NCBI GenBank assembly: GCA_021776785.1 | Contig: JAJFFF010000052.1 | Span: 124,001 to 188,000 of the forward strand | Reading direction: 5' to 3' | Origin: Planctomycetota bacterium | GTDB lineage: Bacteria; Planctomycetota; PLA2 | Length of the DNA: 64,000 bases | Part shown: one piece after another, positions 1 to 8,498 of the stretch | Layout: the number at the start of each line of letters is the position of its first letter | Numbering within the stretch: position 1 is the first letter of the stretch | Position numbers and translations under genes: made by a program | Notes under the pieces: generated by a model | What the model saw: only the letters and a program-made list of their open reading frames with translations | What the model was told of the DNA's origin: nothing | Databases searched by the model: none

Positions 1-484
1 CCAGAATCCGAACGCCGTTTAGAACGAAGCGTGCGGCCTCTCGTCCTGCGGCGAAGACGGTCTTGCGAACGAGTGCGCGCACGTCGTTGCTTCCCACCTT
101 GAGCGCAGCGGCGACAGGAAACTCCGGAATGTCGGGGTACTGCGAAGGGTCCTCGCACTCCAATTCAAACAAGCCGCCGTCGGTTTTGAGTGTCAGCTTT
201 TGACGCGCATGCTCCATCGTGACGGTCTCGTCACCGATTTCACGCAACACGTTCGCGAGAAGGTGTGCCGGAACCACGACCTCGCCGGGCTCGGACACTT
301 CGATGTTGTCCTGGATGCGATACCGGATCGCAACTTCGAGATCGGTACCGGAGATCTCGAGCTCCTGGTCCTTCGCGACGATGCGTAAGCACTCGAAGAT
401 TTTCTTGGTGCTCTTGCCCGAAACGGCCTGTCCGACCAATGCCGCGACCTCGGCGAGACGCGCGCGTTGTGCTTGGAATCGCAT
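1..484 (-). CDS. dnaN: DNA polymerase III beta sliding clamp, N-terminal part (cut by window edge)
   Basis: DnaN forms the ring clamp that tethers the replicative polymerase to DNA. About 161 residues are visible, starting MRFQAQRARLAEVAALVGQA. They include the typical first-domain stretch with ISGTDLEVAIRYRI and, further on, VVVPAHLLANVLREI and TDGGLFELECEDPSQYPDIPE. This covers domain 1 and the beginning of domain 2 of the usual three-domain clamp, and the rest lies beyond the left edge. The ATG at 484 is preceded by a purine-rich AGAGAGTAGGTAAGG run that can act as a ribosome binding site. The gene lies downstream of dnaA on the same strand, which is the common dnaA-dnaN order, with the presumed origin between them. 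Confidence 0.95.
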   Translation of the reverse strand, partial: MRFQAQRARLAEVAALVGQAVSGKSTKKIFECLRIVAKDQELEISGTDLEVAIRYRIQDNIEVSEPGEVVVPAHLLANVLREIGDETVTMEHARQKLTLKTDGGLFELECEDPSQYPDIPEFPVAAALKVGSNDVRALVRKTVFAAGREAARFVLNGVRIL

Positions 485-821
485 GTCCTTACCTACTCTC
501 TTCTTTTATATATTTCTCATCATCAACGTCAGAGGGACGTCCTTTTGTGGACAAGTCCGCGACGCTGCGCGCAACCCACTTCGCCAAAGGGAGATAGGGC
601 CGCGCAAGTTCTCCACGAACGGCTCGATGTCTGAGAGCGAGCGTGGAAATCCATAGGAGTTGTCCACGGCCCCTGGCGCCATAGGCGGTCTGCACGAAAT
701 GCGTGCAGGGGGCGTGGACATGATCTGCGCGAGTTCTCCACAAGTTCGCGCCGCGCAAAAAAGCGCGCACGAGGGGAGTGCCGCATGAGCAAAGAGTGCG
801 CTGCAACTCCACTCATAGCCC
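485..821. other. oriC: Putative chromosomal replication origin (oriC) with a DnaA-box cluster
   Basis: This gap between dnaA and dnaN has no convincing gene. It carries 9-mers close to the DnaA box TTWTNCACA. TTGTCCACA reads on the minus strand at 546-554, TTCTCCACG on plus at 609-617, ATTTCCACG on minus at 642-650, TTGTCCACG on plus at 660-668, ATGTCCACG on minus at 713-721, and TTCTCCACA on plus at 734-742. An AT-rich patch at about 498-524 (TTTTATATATTTCTCAT), next to the first box, could be the unwinding element. Most boxes differ from the consensus by one or two bases, as is common for low-affinity origin boxes. The dnaA-dnaN location supports an origin, but function is inferred. Confidence 0.75.
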
Positions 822-2399
822 TTAGGGCGCCTTTAGTTTGGTGGAGAGTTGCTCGAGGCGCTGGGCGACGTCGGGGTCGGCCTGCACCTCTTTGCGGATC
901 TTGTCGTACGCGTACATCACGGTCGTGTGGTCGCGTCCGCCGAAGTACCCGCCGATCTCTTCCAGCGAGTGAGAGGTGAGGCGGCGCGCCAAAAACATGC
1001 AGACCTGACGCGGGTACGCGATGGACTTGGTGCGACGTTTGCCCATGAGGTCTCGCACGGGGACGCCGAAGTGCTCGGCGACGAGGCGAATGATGTTGTC
1101 GACGGACACGCGGTACGTGGACGGCTTGATGAGGTCGCGAATGGCGTCGCGGGCCATCGTCATCTCGATGGGCCGCTGATAGATCTGCGCCATCCCGGCG
1201 ATCTTGTTCACCGCCCCCTCCAGCTCGCGGATATTGGAGCGGATGTTTTCAGCGAGGTAGTGAATCACCTCGTCGGAGAAGCAAACGCCGTGCATCTTCA
1301 CCTTGCGAGTGATGATCGCGACGCGTGTTTCGTAAACCGGAAGATCGATGCGCGCCACGATGCCCCACTTGAAGCGGGAGACAAGGCGCTCTTCGATCGT
1401 CGGAATCTCCGCCGGATTCGAGTCCGACGACAAGATGATCTGCTTGTTGGCGTTGTAGAGCGTGTTGAACGTGTGGAAGAACTCTTCCTGCGTGCGCTCC
1501 CGGTTCGCCAGGAAGTGAATGTCGTCGATCAGGAGCACGTCAACGTGGCGATAGCGGTAGCGAAACGAGTCGAGCTCGCCGTTGGCGACCGCCGCCACGA
1601 AGTGATTCGTAAACGTCTCGCACGACAGGTAGAGGATCCGCATGCCCGGGCGCCGCTCCATGAGCTGGTGGCAGACGGCCTGGAGGAGGTGCGTTTTGCC
1701 GAGCCCGACCGAACCGTGGAGGAACAGCGGGTTGTAGGACTTGCCCGGACTGTCCGCGACCGCCACGGCAGCGGCGTATCCGAAGTTGTTGCTCGGCCCC
1801 GGCACGAAGTTATCGAAGATGTAGTGCGGGTTGAGGACGACATCGCTTTCGCCAAAGGGCTGCGGGCGCTGGCCGTAGGGCCCGCTGTTGCGGGGACCTC
1901 CCAAAAAACCGGGCTGGGAGCGCGCTCGCGGGTCCTGCTCACGCCGCGGCCGCCGTTCGCCGGTGAAACGGTCGCGATCCACGGCGCCCGATCCTGCCGA
2001 GCCGGGGCCCGGCGGTGCATGAGGCGTGGACGACCCGTCGTGGTGCGCCGAAGGGGCGTCGCCGGGCCCGGCTTGAGCCGCTTGCGGGCCCTCCGCGCCT
2101 TCCGAATCCGTGCCCGCTTGTGTCCGGGAGCGCCCGGGTGCCGCGAGATCGGCGGTGATCGAAATCTCCACCTCGGGCTCGCCGCCGGAAACCTCGCGCA
2201 GCGCGCGCCGCAAGACGCCGAAGTACTTGCGGTAGATCCACTCGCGCAAGAAGTTATTGGGGACGGTCAGCTCGGCCCGCTCACGATCCAGCGACACCAG
2301 CCGCATTCCGCGAAACCAGGTTTCGAACTGTTGGCGCGGGATGGCACGACGCAAGATCGTCGATACGTCTGCCCACTTGTTGCCGGGACCGTCCGACAT
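822..2399 (-). CDS. dnaA: Chromosomal replication initiator DnaA
   Basis: DnaA is the AAA+ ATPase that binds DnaA boxes and melts the origin. The 525-residue protein has domain I at about 1-85 and a long Gly/Pro/Arg-rich linker at about 90-185. The AAA+ core follows, with Walker A at 229-237 (GSVGLGKTH), Walker B LLIDDIHFL and the SSDSNP sensor region. The C-terminal DNA-binding domain contains GGRDHTTV. The ATG at 2399 is chosen because GGAGG stands about 9 bases upstream and the protein then begins in domain I. Reading further upstream would add about 48 residues of low-complexity sequence. The linker is longer and more basic than in many DnaA proteins. The gene is followed by oriC and dnaN. 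Confidence 0.97.
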   Translation of the reverse strand: MSDGPGNKWADVSTILRRAIPRQQFETWFRGMRLVSLDRERAELTVPNNFLREWIYRKYFGVLRRALREVSGGEPEVEISITADLAAPGRSRTQAGTDSEGAEGPQAAQAGPGDAPSAHHDGSSTPHAPPGPGSAGSGAVDRDRFTGERRPRREQDPRARSQPGFLGGPRNSGPYGQRPQPFGESDVVLNPHYIFDNFVPGPSNNFGYAAAVAVADSPGKSYNPLFLHGSVGLGKTHLLQAVCHQLMERRPGMRILYLSCETFTNHFVAAVANGELDSFRYRYRHVDVLLIDDIHFLANRERTQEEFFHTFNTLYNANKQIILSSDSNPAEIPTIEERLVSRFKWGIVARIDLPVYETRVAIITRKVKMHGVCFSDEVIHYLAENIRSNIRELEGAVNKIAGMAQIYQRPIEMTMARDAIRDLIKPSTYRVSVDNIIRLVAEHFGVPVRDLMGKRRTKSIAYPRQVCMFLARRLTSHSLEEIGGYFGGRDHTTVMYAYDKIRKEVQADPDVAQRLEQLSTKLKAP

Positions 2400-2713
2400 C
2401 CAAAAACCTCCGCACCGGGCCGGGCCTGGCACTTGCTTTCTCGGCCTCGCGCCGCCCGGAACAGGAACGCTACACCCGCCTTGCCGCCGCTTGCAGCATC
2501 GTTGGCGGGGTGCACCTACACCCGCGTTTGGCTCTCGGCCCAATCATCCCGCAACGGGCGGAAACGACCCAAGCGCATTGGCCCGGTTCGTGACGATCGA
2601 GACCTCCCAATCTCGATTGCATCCGACCACGAGAATCAACTTCTCTTCTTCAACAGCGACCCTCACCGCGTCGAGTCGCATCGTAGGAGAACAAGTGCGC
2701 AAGGTCAACCGGA
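2400..2713. other. Intergenic region upstream of dnaA
   Basis: These 314 bases separate the dnaA start from the end of the cysteine desulfurase gene, both on the minus strand. The dnaA ribosome binding site lies at the left end. Otherwise I see no gene, no strong DnaA box and no clear terminator hairpin. It presumably holds the dnaA promoter. Confidence 0.5.
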
Positions 2714-3841
2714 TCAGAGCGCGTTCGACGAACCAGAAAGTGCACGCAGGCCCTTGACTACTTTGCACATAGCGGCTACTGCCCGCGTCACGTCTTCGCT
2801 TGTGTTTTGCGCGTGAAAGCTCACGCGAATGCTTTGCTCGACTTCGCGCTCGCTGAGTCCGATCGCGCGTAAGACATGCGACGGTTCCGCGGCGCCCGAC
2901 GAGCACGCGCTGCCCGTGGCGACCGCAACGCCTTCAAGGTCAAGACCGAGCAACACGGCCTCGCCTTCTGCATCATCGAACCGCATGCTCAACGTGTTGG
3001 GGAGTTGCGTTGGCGCGAGATGAAAGTGCGCGCCGTCGATTTGCGCACGCACGGATCCGACAAGTTCGGCGTGGAGTCGCGTCCAAAGCGCGTTGCGTTC
3101 CGACAACTCGACGCTCGCAAGTTCCGCAGCGGCGCCAAGTCCAACAATGGCGGCGACGTTTTCGGTTCCGGCGCGCATGCCGCGCTCGTGCTCCCCGCCG
3201 AAAAACAGCGGCTCCATCGGCGTGCCGCGTTTCGCGTACAAAGCACCCACGCCCTTGGGTCCGTGCATCTTGTGCGCACTCAGCGTAAGCAGGTCCACGC
3301 CCAGCGCCGCAACGTCAACGGGCAGCTTCCCGCAAGCTTGCACGGCGTCGCAATGAAGGATCCCGCCGTAGCCGTGAACGCGCTCCGCGAGGGCGGGCAC
3401 GTTCTGCACGACACCCGTTTCGTTGTTGGCGTACATGACGGAGACAAGGGCGTGTCCGTCGGGAAGTTCGACGAGCGTGCCGTGTCCGTCAACGGCCCCC
3501 ACGGTCAGTTTGGCGGCGTTGCGGACGGCTTCCAGCGTGCGCAGAACCGACGGATGCTCGATGGCGCTGCAAAATGTTGAGTTCGCCTTTGTCGCCCGCA
3601 TGGACCCGAGCAACGCGAGCGCGTTGGCTTCGGTAGCACCCGATGTGAAAACGATCTCACGTTCGTGCGCTCCGATTAAAGCGGCGACTTGTTCGCGCGC
3701 ACGATCAATCGCGTCGCGCGCGGCGCGTCCTTCGGCGTGGGGCGAGGACGCGTTGCCGCAGTCGAGCCACACGCTCATCTGTTCCTTCACGCGCGCATCG
3801 AGCGGCGTGGTTGCGTTGGCATCGAGGTAGACACGATTCAT
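2714..3841 (-). CDS. Cysteine desulfurase (NifS/IscS-type, PLP-dependent)
   Basis: This enzyme takes sulfur from cysteine for Fe-S clusters and thio-modifications, leaving alanine. The protein is 375 residues long, normal for NifS/IscS. It begins with VYLDANATTPLD, typical of the group. Other landmarks are GATEANALAL near 68-77, YANNETG near 137-143, the PLP lysine K191 in SAHKMHGPKG, and the active-site cysteine C313 in ATGSACSSG. It is divergent from a second class V PLP enzyme, with only 29 bases between the start codons. No iscU, iscR or mnmA is adjacent, so the sulfur acceptor is not shown. NifS, IscS and a tRNA-dedicated desulfurase cannot be separated from sequence alone. Confidence 0.93.
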   Translation of the reverse strand: MNRVYLDANATTPLDARVKEQMSVWLDCGNASSPHAEGRAARDAIDRAREQVAALIGAHEREIVFTSGATEANALALLGSMRATKANSTFCSAIEHPSVLRTLEAVRNAAKLTVGAVDGHGTLVELPDGHALVSVMYANNETGVVQNVPALAERVHGYGGILHCDAVQACGKLPVDVAALGVDLLTLSAHKMHGPKGVGALYAKRGTPMEPLFFGGEHERGMRAGTENVAAIVGLGAAAELASVELSERNALWTRLHAELVGSVRAQIDGAHFHLAPTQLPNTLSMRFDDAEGEAVLLGLDLEGVAVATGSACSSGAAEPSHVLRAIGLSEREVEQSIRVSFHAQNTSEDVTRAVAAMCKVVKGLRALSGSSNAL

Positions 3842-3870
3842 GGGGGTTCTCTAGCCATAATAGAGCCACG
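3842..3870. promoter_or_regulatory. Divergent overlapping -10 boxes between two PLP-enzyme genes
   Basis: On the plus strand CATAAT at 3856-3861 ends 9 bases before the GTG at 3871, which suggests a leaderless message. On the minus strand TATTAT (plus 3857-3862) lies 15 bases before the ATG at 3841. The two boxes overlap almost completely, so the two genes would compete for polymerase. No convincing -35 is visible. Confidence 0.45.
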
Positions 3871-4983
3871 GTGAAAGTACAGGTAGACGTGGCGCGCCTG
3901 TTTCCGATAACAGCGCGCTACCGGTACTTCAATAGCGCAGCTGTGGCCCCGCTTTCCACGCGCGCTCGCAATGCGATGCGCCGACTAAGCAACGATCAGT
4001 TGCAGCATGGCGCGGTCCATGACGACCGTTGGTGGGATACGTACGAAACCTGCCGTGGCCGGGCGGCGAACTTGATCGGCGCGTCCGCCGACGAAATCGC
4101 GCTCGTGGCGAACACGTCCGCGGGGATCACGACGGTGGCGCGGGGCTTGCGCGCGCGTCCCGGCGACAACGTCGTCATTCCCGACGCGGAGTTCCCCGCC
4201 AACGTCTATCCCTGGCTTGCGCTGCGCGGCGTCGAGGTGCGCCAAGTGAAAAAGCGAGCCGGAAAACTGCTCGCCGACGACATCGCGGCACGCGTGGACG
4301 ATCGAACCGTTGCGATTTCCGTCAGCTTTGTCGATTGGCTGAGCGGCCAGCGGGTCGATCTTGCGGCCATCGGCGCCGTCACGCGGAGCTGCGGCGCCCT
4401 TTTTTGCGTGGACGCGATCCAGGGTCTCGGCGCGTTTCCCGTCGACGTGTCGGCATGCGGCATCGACGCGCTCGCGGCCGACGGCCACAAGTGGCTCTGC
4501 GCCCCGGAAGGGGCCGGCATTCTCTATGTCAGCCGCCACGCCCGCGAGCGCATCGCCCCGACCCGGCCGTCTTGGTTGTCGGTTCGGCACCCGACGGATT
4601 TTTTGACCTATGACCTGGCGCCGGCGGCCTCGGCGCGTCGCTACCAGGATGGAACGCCCAATACCGGCGGGATCTACGGCCTCAACGCCGCCCTGGAGCT
4701 CATCGAAGAGGTGGGCCTGGCGACGATTTCGGAGCGCATCCTCGAAAGGACCGCCCAATTGCGCGCCGGGGCCACAGCGCGGGGGATCGAGCTCGGCTGC
4801 GACCCCGACCCCGGCGAAGAATCGGGCATCGTCAGCCTGCGCCTCGATGACGCCGAAAACGTAGCGACCGCGCTTGCCGGCCGCAAGATTATCGTCGCGG
4901 CGCGCGGGGGCATGCTGCGGGTCGCCTGCCACTATTTCAACTCGAAAGAGGAGGTCGATCAGCTCTTGGACCTGTTCCAATAA
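3871..4983 (+). CDS. Class V aminotransferase / cysteine desulfurase-like PLP enzyme
   Basis: A fold-type I PLP enzyme of the aminotransferase class V family, 370 residues. It opens with FPITARYRYFNSAAVAPLS, resembling the 'YLNNAA' opening of SufS/CsdA and isopenicillin-epimerase-like members. The PLP lysine lies in ADGHKWLCAPEGAGILYVS near residue 208. The GTG at 3871 is chosen from protein similarity and the -10 box just upstream. No SufE-like partner is adjacent, and the short spacing to pabA, pyrF and the downstream genes suggests an operon that continues to the bacillithiol genes. I cannot assign the substrate. Desulfurase, selenocysteine lyase or an epimerase are all possible. Confidence 0.85.
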   Translation: MKVQVDVARLFPITARYRYFNSAAVAPLSTRARNAMRRLSNDQLQHGAVHDDRWWDTYETCRGRAANLIGASADEIALVANTSAGITTVARGLRARPGDNVVIPDAEFPANVYPWLALRGVEVRQVKKRAGKLLADDIAARVDDRTVAISVSFVDWLSGQRVDLAAIGAVTRSCGALFCVDAIQGLGAFPVDVSACGIDALAADGHKWLCAPEGAGILYVSRHARERIAPTRPSWLSVRHPTDFLTYDLAPAASARRYQDGTPNTGGIYGLNAALELIEEVGLATISERILERTAQLRAGATARGIELGCDPDPGEESGIVSLRLDDAENVATALAGRKIIVAARGGMLRVACHYFNSKEEVDQLLDLFQ

Positions 4984-4988
4984 CGTCT

Positions 4989-5570
4989 GTGCACGTCCTG
5001 TTGATCGATAATTACGACAGCTTTGCCTACAACCTCGTGCAGGCTCTGCGCGAGCTGGACGCCCGCGTTGAGGTCGTCCGCAACGACGTTTTGAGCGCCG
5101 CCGCCGCCCTGCAGAAAAACGCGGACGCGATCGTGGTTTCTCCCGGGCCGTGCACCCCGAAAAAAGCAGGGATCTCCACGGAGGTGTGTCGAACGTCGCG
5201 CGTCCCGCTGCTGGGCGTGTGCTTGGGGCATCAGTGCCTGGTGGAGGCGTTTGGCGGCACGGTCGGGCGGGCCGCCCGCGTTCGGCACGGCAAAACGTCG
5301 CCGATCCGGCATCAGGGCGAGGGCCTTTTTGCGGGATTGCCCCAACCGCTGACCGCGGCGCGCTACCACTCGCTCATCGCGCACTCGATCCCGGCCTGTT
5401 TTACGGTGACCGCCGAAATCGACGAAACCGCTGAACCGATGGCGATCCAGCACAAGGAGCGCCCGCTCTACGGCGTGCAGTTCCACCCAGAGTCGTATCT
5501 CAGCCCGGACGGGAACGTCCTCTTGCACAATTTCTTAGAATCCGCCGCCAGATGGAGCAAAGCACAGTGA
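4989..5570 (+). CDS. pabA: Glutamine amidotransferase subunit (PabA/TrpG type)
   Basis: A class I glutaminase that feeds ammonia to aminodeoxychorismate or anthranilate synthase, for folate or tryptophan. The 193-residue protein starts VLLIDNYDSFAYNLVQ and carries VVSPGPCTP, the nucleophile elbow with its cysteine in GVCLGHQCL, and the His-Glu dyad in VQFHPESYLSP, so the triad is complete. The GTG start lies 5 bases after the preceding stop, and the 3' end overlaps pyrF by 19 bases, which implies translational coupling. The chorismate-binding partner is not in the window, so pabA versus trpG, or a dual role, cannot be settled. Confidence 0.9.
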   Translation: MHVLLIDNYDSFAYNLVQALRELDARVEVVRNDVLSAAAALQKNADAIVVSPGPCTPKKAGISTEVCRTSRVPLLGVCLGHQCLVEAFGGTVGRAARVRHGKTSPIRHQGEGLFAGLPQPLTAARYHSLIAHSIPACFTVTAEIDETAEPMAIQHKERPLYGVQFHPESYLSPDGNVLLHNFLESAARWSKAQ

Positions 5571-6337
5571 GTTGGAGCGAAAGACTGACCGCGCGCGCGT
5601 CCGCCCTTTGTATTGGGCTCGACCCCGTGGCCTCCCGGCTGCCCGACGGGATGAGTCGACTGGACTTTTGCCTGGCGGTCGTTGAGCAGACCCATGAATT
5701 CGCAGCCTGCTTTAAGCCCAACATCGCGTTTTTCGAGGTCGCGGGAGCCGCGGGCCTCGCCGAACTCGAGGTGGTATTGCGTGAAATCGCGCAGCTCAAC
5801 GTTCCGGTGATCATGGACGCCAAGCGTGGCGACATCGGATCGACCGCGGCGCTCTATGCCCAGGCCTACCTAGCGGATGGCCCCTTGGCGGCGGATGCGC
5901 TCACGGTGAACCCGTTTTTGGGCCTCGACACGATTGAGCCGTTTGCGGCGACGGCCCGCGAGCACGATCGCGGCCTGTTTTTGCTGCTCCGGACGTCGAA
6001 CGCGCAGGCGGCATTGTTTCAAGACAAGATGGAAGCCGACCTCGTCCCGGCGATCGCCGCCGATCCCGCCCTCGGCGCCGTGGTCGGCGCCACCGACGCA
6101 GCGACGGGGGCGCGCCTGCGCGCGGCGTTGCCCGACACGCTGTTCCTCGTGCCGGGGTTTGGCGCCCAGGGCGGGACCGATCTAACGCCCTTCTTTTCCA
6201 ACGGCGGCAAAGCGGTGGTGAACTCTTCCCGCGCAATCCTCTATGCTGGCGAGGGTCAAGGTTGGCCCGCCCGCCGCGCCGCGATTCGCGACGCGGCGCG
6301 CACGGCACATGGGATGATCGAAAGGGCGCGCAAGTGA
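5552..6337 (+). CDS. pyrF: Orotidine 5'-phosphate decarboxylase (type 2)
   Basis: Catalyses the last step of UMP synthesis, OMP to UMP. The 261-residue TIM-barrel protein carries CIGLDPV near the start, FKPNIAFFE, the catalytic MDAKRGDIGSTA segment (Asp-Lys-Asp), NPFLGLDTIEPF, and the phosphate-binding LVPGFGAQGG. The size and the DAKRGDIGSTA motif match the longer group 2 PyrF rather than the E. coli type. It overlaps pabA upstream, and its TGA overlaps the GTG of the next gene in a GTGA junction, so these genes are probably co-translated. Confidence 0.95.
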   Translation: MEQSTVSWSERLTARASALCIGLDPVASRLPDGMSRLDFCLAVVEQTHEFAACFKPNIAFFEVAGAAGLAELEVVLREIAQLNVPVIMDAKRGDIGSTAALYAQAYLADGPLAADALTVNPFLGLDTIEPFAATAREHDRGLFLLLRTSNAQAALFQDKMEADLVPAIAADPALGAVVGATDAATGARLRAALPDTLFLVPGFGAQGGTDLTPFFSNGGKAVVNSSRAILYAGEGQGWPARRAAIRDAARTAHGMIERARK

Positions 6338-7047
6338 AGTGGTACGAGACCGCATTCCGTAAGGAATATCTCGACGTGTACTACCGTCGTGGCGAAGACG
6401 CTGCGGCGGAAGAAGCTGCGTTCGCTGCCCAGGCGATGGGCCTACCGGACCACTCGTTTGTGCTCGATGTCGCCTGCGGTGGCGGTCGTCATGCGCGCGC
6501 GTTGGAAGCGTTGGGCCACCGCGTCGTCGGCGTCGACTTGAGTCGCGACCTGCTGCACGTGGCCGCCGAATCCACCGCCTGCGTCCGCGCGGACATGCGC
6601 GACTTGCCGTTTGGGCCTGAGTTCGACGCGGCGACCTCGTTTTTCACGTCGTTTGGCTATTTCGATGACGACGGCAATCGCGCAACCTTGGACGGCATCG
6701 CGCACGCGTTGCGTCCGGGCGGGGCCTACCTCCTCGACTTTTTGAACGCGGTCGCGGTGCAGCGCCACCTCGTTCCCGAAAGCGAAGAGGAGCGGGACGG
6801 CAAGCGCTTCTCCGCTAAGCGCCGCATCGAAGATGGGCGCGTACTGAAGGACGTCGTCATCGAAGATGAGGGCGTCACCTTGACGTACACCGAGTCGGTG
6901 CGGCTCTACCATCACCACGACCTCGTGCAGATGATGCGCGATGCGGGCATGAACGTCGTCGCAACGTATGGCGACTTCGACGGACGCGACTTCACGACGG
7001 ACGCGCCGCGGTGCATCGTCGTCGCGCAAAAAGCGTGGAGCGGGTAA
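6334..7047 (+). CDS. Class I SAM-dependent methyltransferase
   Basis: A 237-residue Rossmann-fold methyltransferase. The SAM-binding motif I is VLDVACGGGRHARAL near 50, followed by VVGVDLS, then an acidic/Pro segment DMRDLPF, and HALRPGGAYLLDF in the later strand. The GTG at 6334 overlaps the pyrF stop (GTGA), and the extended upstream reading would only duplicate pyrF sequence. The 3' end overlaps bshC. Its place directly before the bacillithiol genes is suggestive, but no methylation step is known in bacillithiol synthesis, so the substrate is unknown. Confidence 0.85.
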   Translation: MKWYETAFRKEYLDVYYRRGEDAAAEEAAFAAQAMGLPDHSFVLDVACGGGRHARALEALGHRVVGVDLSRDLLHVAAESTACVRADMRDLPFGPEFDAATSFFTSFGYFDDDGNRATLDGIAHALRPGGAYLLDFLNAVAVQRHLVPESEEERDGKRFSAKRRIEDGRVLKDVVIEDEGVTLTYTESVRLYHHHDLVQMMRDAGMNVVATYGDFDGRDFTTDAPRCIVVAQKAWSG

Positions 7048-8498
7048 CCATCCCGTTTTCCCGGTTGCATCCGGGAAACGACTTGGCGCACGCTTACCTG
7101 TGCGAACCGGAGCGCGCGTTAGGGCTGTTCGCGCACGACTACCGGGACCCGCGCGCGTTGGCTCCGTTAACGCAGGCGCGCACGGCCGTCGACCTCACCG
7201 AACCGCTGCGCACATACAACGAGTCGGTCGGCGGAAGCGTCGCCGGTGTCGAAAAATTGCGCGACGGATTCTGCGTCGTGAGCGGTCAACAGGTCGGCCT
7301 TCTCTATGGGCCGGCGTACACAACGTACAAGCTGTTCACCGTGATCAACCTCGCGCGGGTGTTGGAGGACGAGCTCGGCGTCCCCGTGGTCCCGGTGTTT
7401 TGGGTTGAAAGCGAAGACCACGATTGGGACGAGGTAAATCGATTCTTTTGGAAGGGCCAGCGTTTCCGGATCGATGGCGCCGTGGCGCAAGGCACCGCAA
7501 TCGCCGACATCGAATTCGATCGCGCCGCGGCGATCGACCCGTTCCTTGAGGACGTTCGCGCGGTGTTGCCGGATACCGAAACGGCGCAAGCCGCGTGGGA
7601 TCTTGTGACGCCGGAAGCGAGTGTGGCGCGGTGGCATGTGCGCAACCTGGCGCGGTTGGCGCCCGAAGTTGTGTACTTGGAGCCGCGCGTCTTGCGCGAT
7701 CCGATGCGCCCGCTTGCGCAACGCATTGCGAAAGAATCCGAAGCGCTCGACAAAATCCTTGCCCGCGATACCGGGTTTGACCGGCGGCTCGCGCCGGTTG
7801 CGGGCAGCTATTTGTTCGACGCCACCAAGCGCCGCACGCGCCTGGCGCGCGGTGCGCCGGTTCCCGAAGCGTGGTCCACCGATGTCGTGAGTCGCGTGCT
7901 CGTCCAGAACGCCGCGTTGCCCGTGCTGGCCGCGGTCTGCGGCCCGTCCGAGATTCAATACTGGTCGCAACTGCGCGCCGCCCACGAGCTGTTCGATGTG
8001 CCGATGCCAGCCGTGATGCCGCGCGATGGCGCCACGTTGGTCGAAGCCGGAACCGCGAAAGCCGCCGCGAAGTTGGGGATCGATTTGGAAGACGTCGTCC
8101 GCGGTCGCAGCGCCCGGGCCGAGACGTCCAGCAAGGACCCCGTGGCGGAACGTTTGCGCGCGCTTGCCGTTGAGGCGGCGCAGTTGCGCGCGGGCCTTGA
8201 CGATGGCTCGCTTGACCTCCCGCCGAACACGGCGAAGCCTTTTCGCAAGACGGTTGAGCGGATGGGCGGCGACTTGGACAAGCTCGCGACGCGGTTGGAC
8301 GATGCGCGCGCGGAGGCGGCGGGCACGGGCAAGCGTCAATACGAACGCATTCTCGGCGACCTCTTGCCGCGCGGTGGCTTGCAGGAACGGACGCACTCGC
8401 TGTTTCCCTACATGGCGCGCCATGGCGTCTCGTTGGCGCGAGACTTACAACAGATGTTTGACCCCTACGAATTCGGCCACACCATGGTGATGCTGTGA
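7035..8498 (+). CDS. bshC: Bacillithiol biosynthesis cysteine-adding enzyme BshC
   Basis: BshC joins cysteine to glucosaminyl-malate, the last step of bacillithiol synthesis. The protein is 487 residues long, slightly below the usual 500-540. It has the family landmarks VVSGQQVGLLYGPAYT, INLAR.LEDELGVPVVPVFWVESEDHDWDEVN, and AVCGPSEIQYWSQLR. The C-terminal part is helical and coiled-coil-like (about 380-450), as in the Bacillus protein. The GTG at 7035 lies inside the end of the methyltransferase gene, and the 3' end shares a GTGA overlap with bshB. The three Bsh enzymes being contiguous makes the assignment firm. Confidence 0.93.
   Translation: MERVTIPFSRLHPGNDLAHAYLCEPERALGLFAHDYRDPRALAPLTQARTAVDLTEPLRTYNESVGGSVAGVEKLRDGFCVVSGQQVGLLYGPAYTTYKLFTVINLARVLEDELGVPVVPVFWVESEDHDWDEVNRFFWKGQRFRIDGAVAQGTAIADIEFDRAAAIDPFLEDVRAVLPDTETAQAAWDLVTPEASVARWHVRNLARLAPEVVYLEPRVLRDPMRPLAQRIAKESEALDKILARDTGFDRRLAPVAGSYLFDATKRRTRLARGAPVPEAWSTDVVSRVLVQNAALPVLAAVCGPSEIQYWSQLRAAHELFDVPMPAVMPRDGATLVEAGTAKAAAKLGIDLEDVVRGRSARAETSSKDPVAERLRALAVEAAQLRAGLDDGSLDLPPNTAKPFRKTVERMGGDLDKLATRLDDARAEAAGTGKRQYERILGDLLPRGGLQERTHSLFPYMARHGVSLARDLQQMFDPYEFGHTMVML

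Noticed and set aside
515-530. TCATCATCA near the origin as a DnaA-trio array
   Set aside because: The trinucleotide is in neither the expected TAG-type sequence nor the right position relative to a DnaA box.
849-2816. 655-codon open frame on the strand opposite dnaA
   Set aside because: It is a long frame opposite a clearly real gene with perfect DnaA motifs, and its product has no family signature. GC-rich antisense frames of this length are common.
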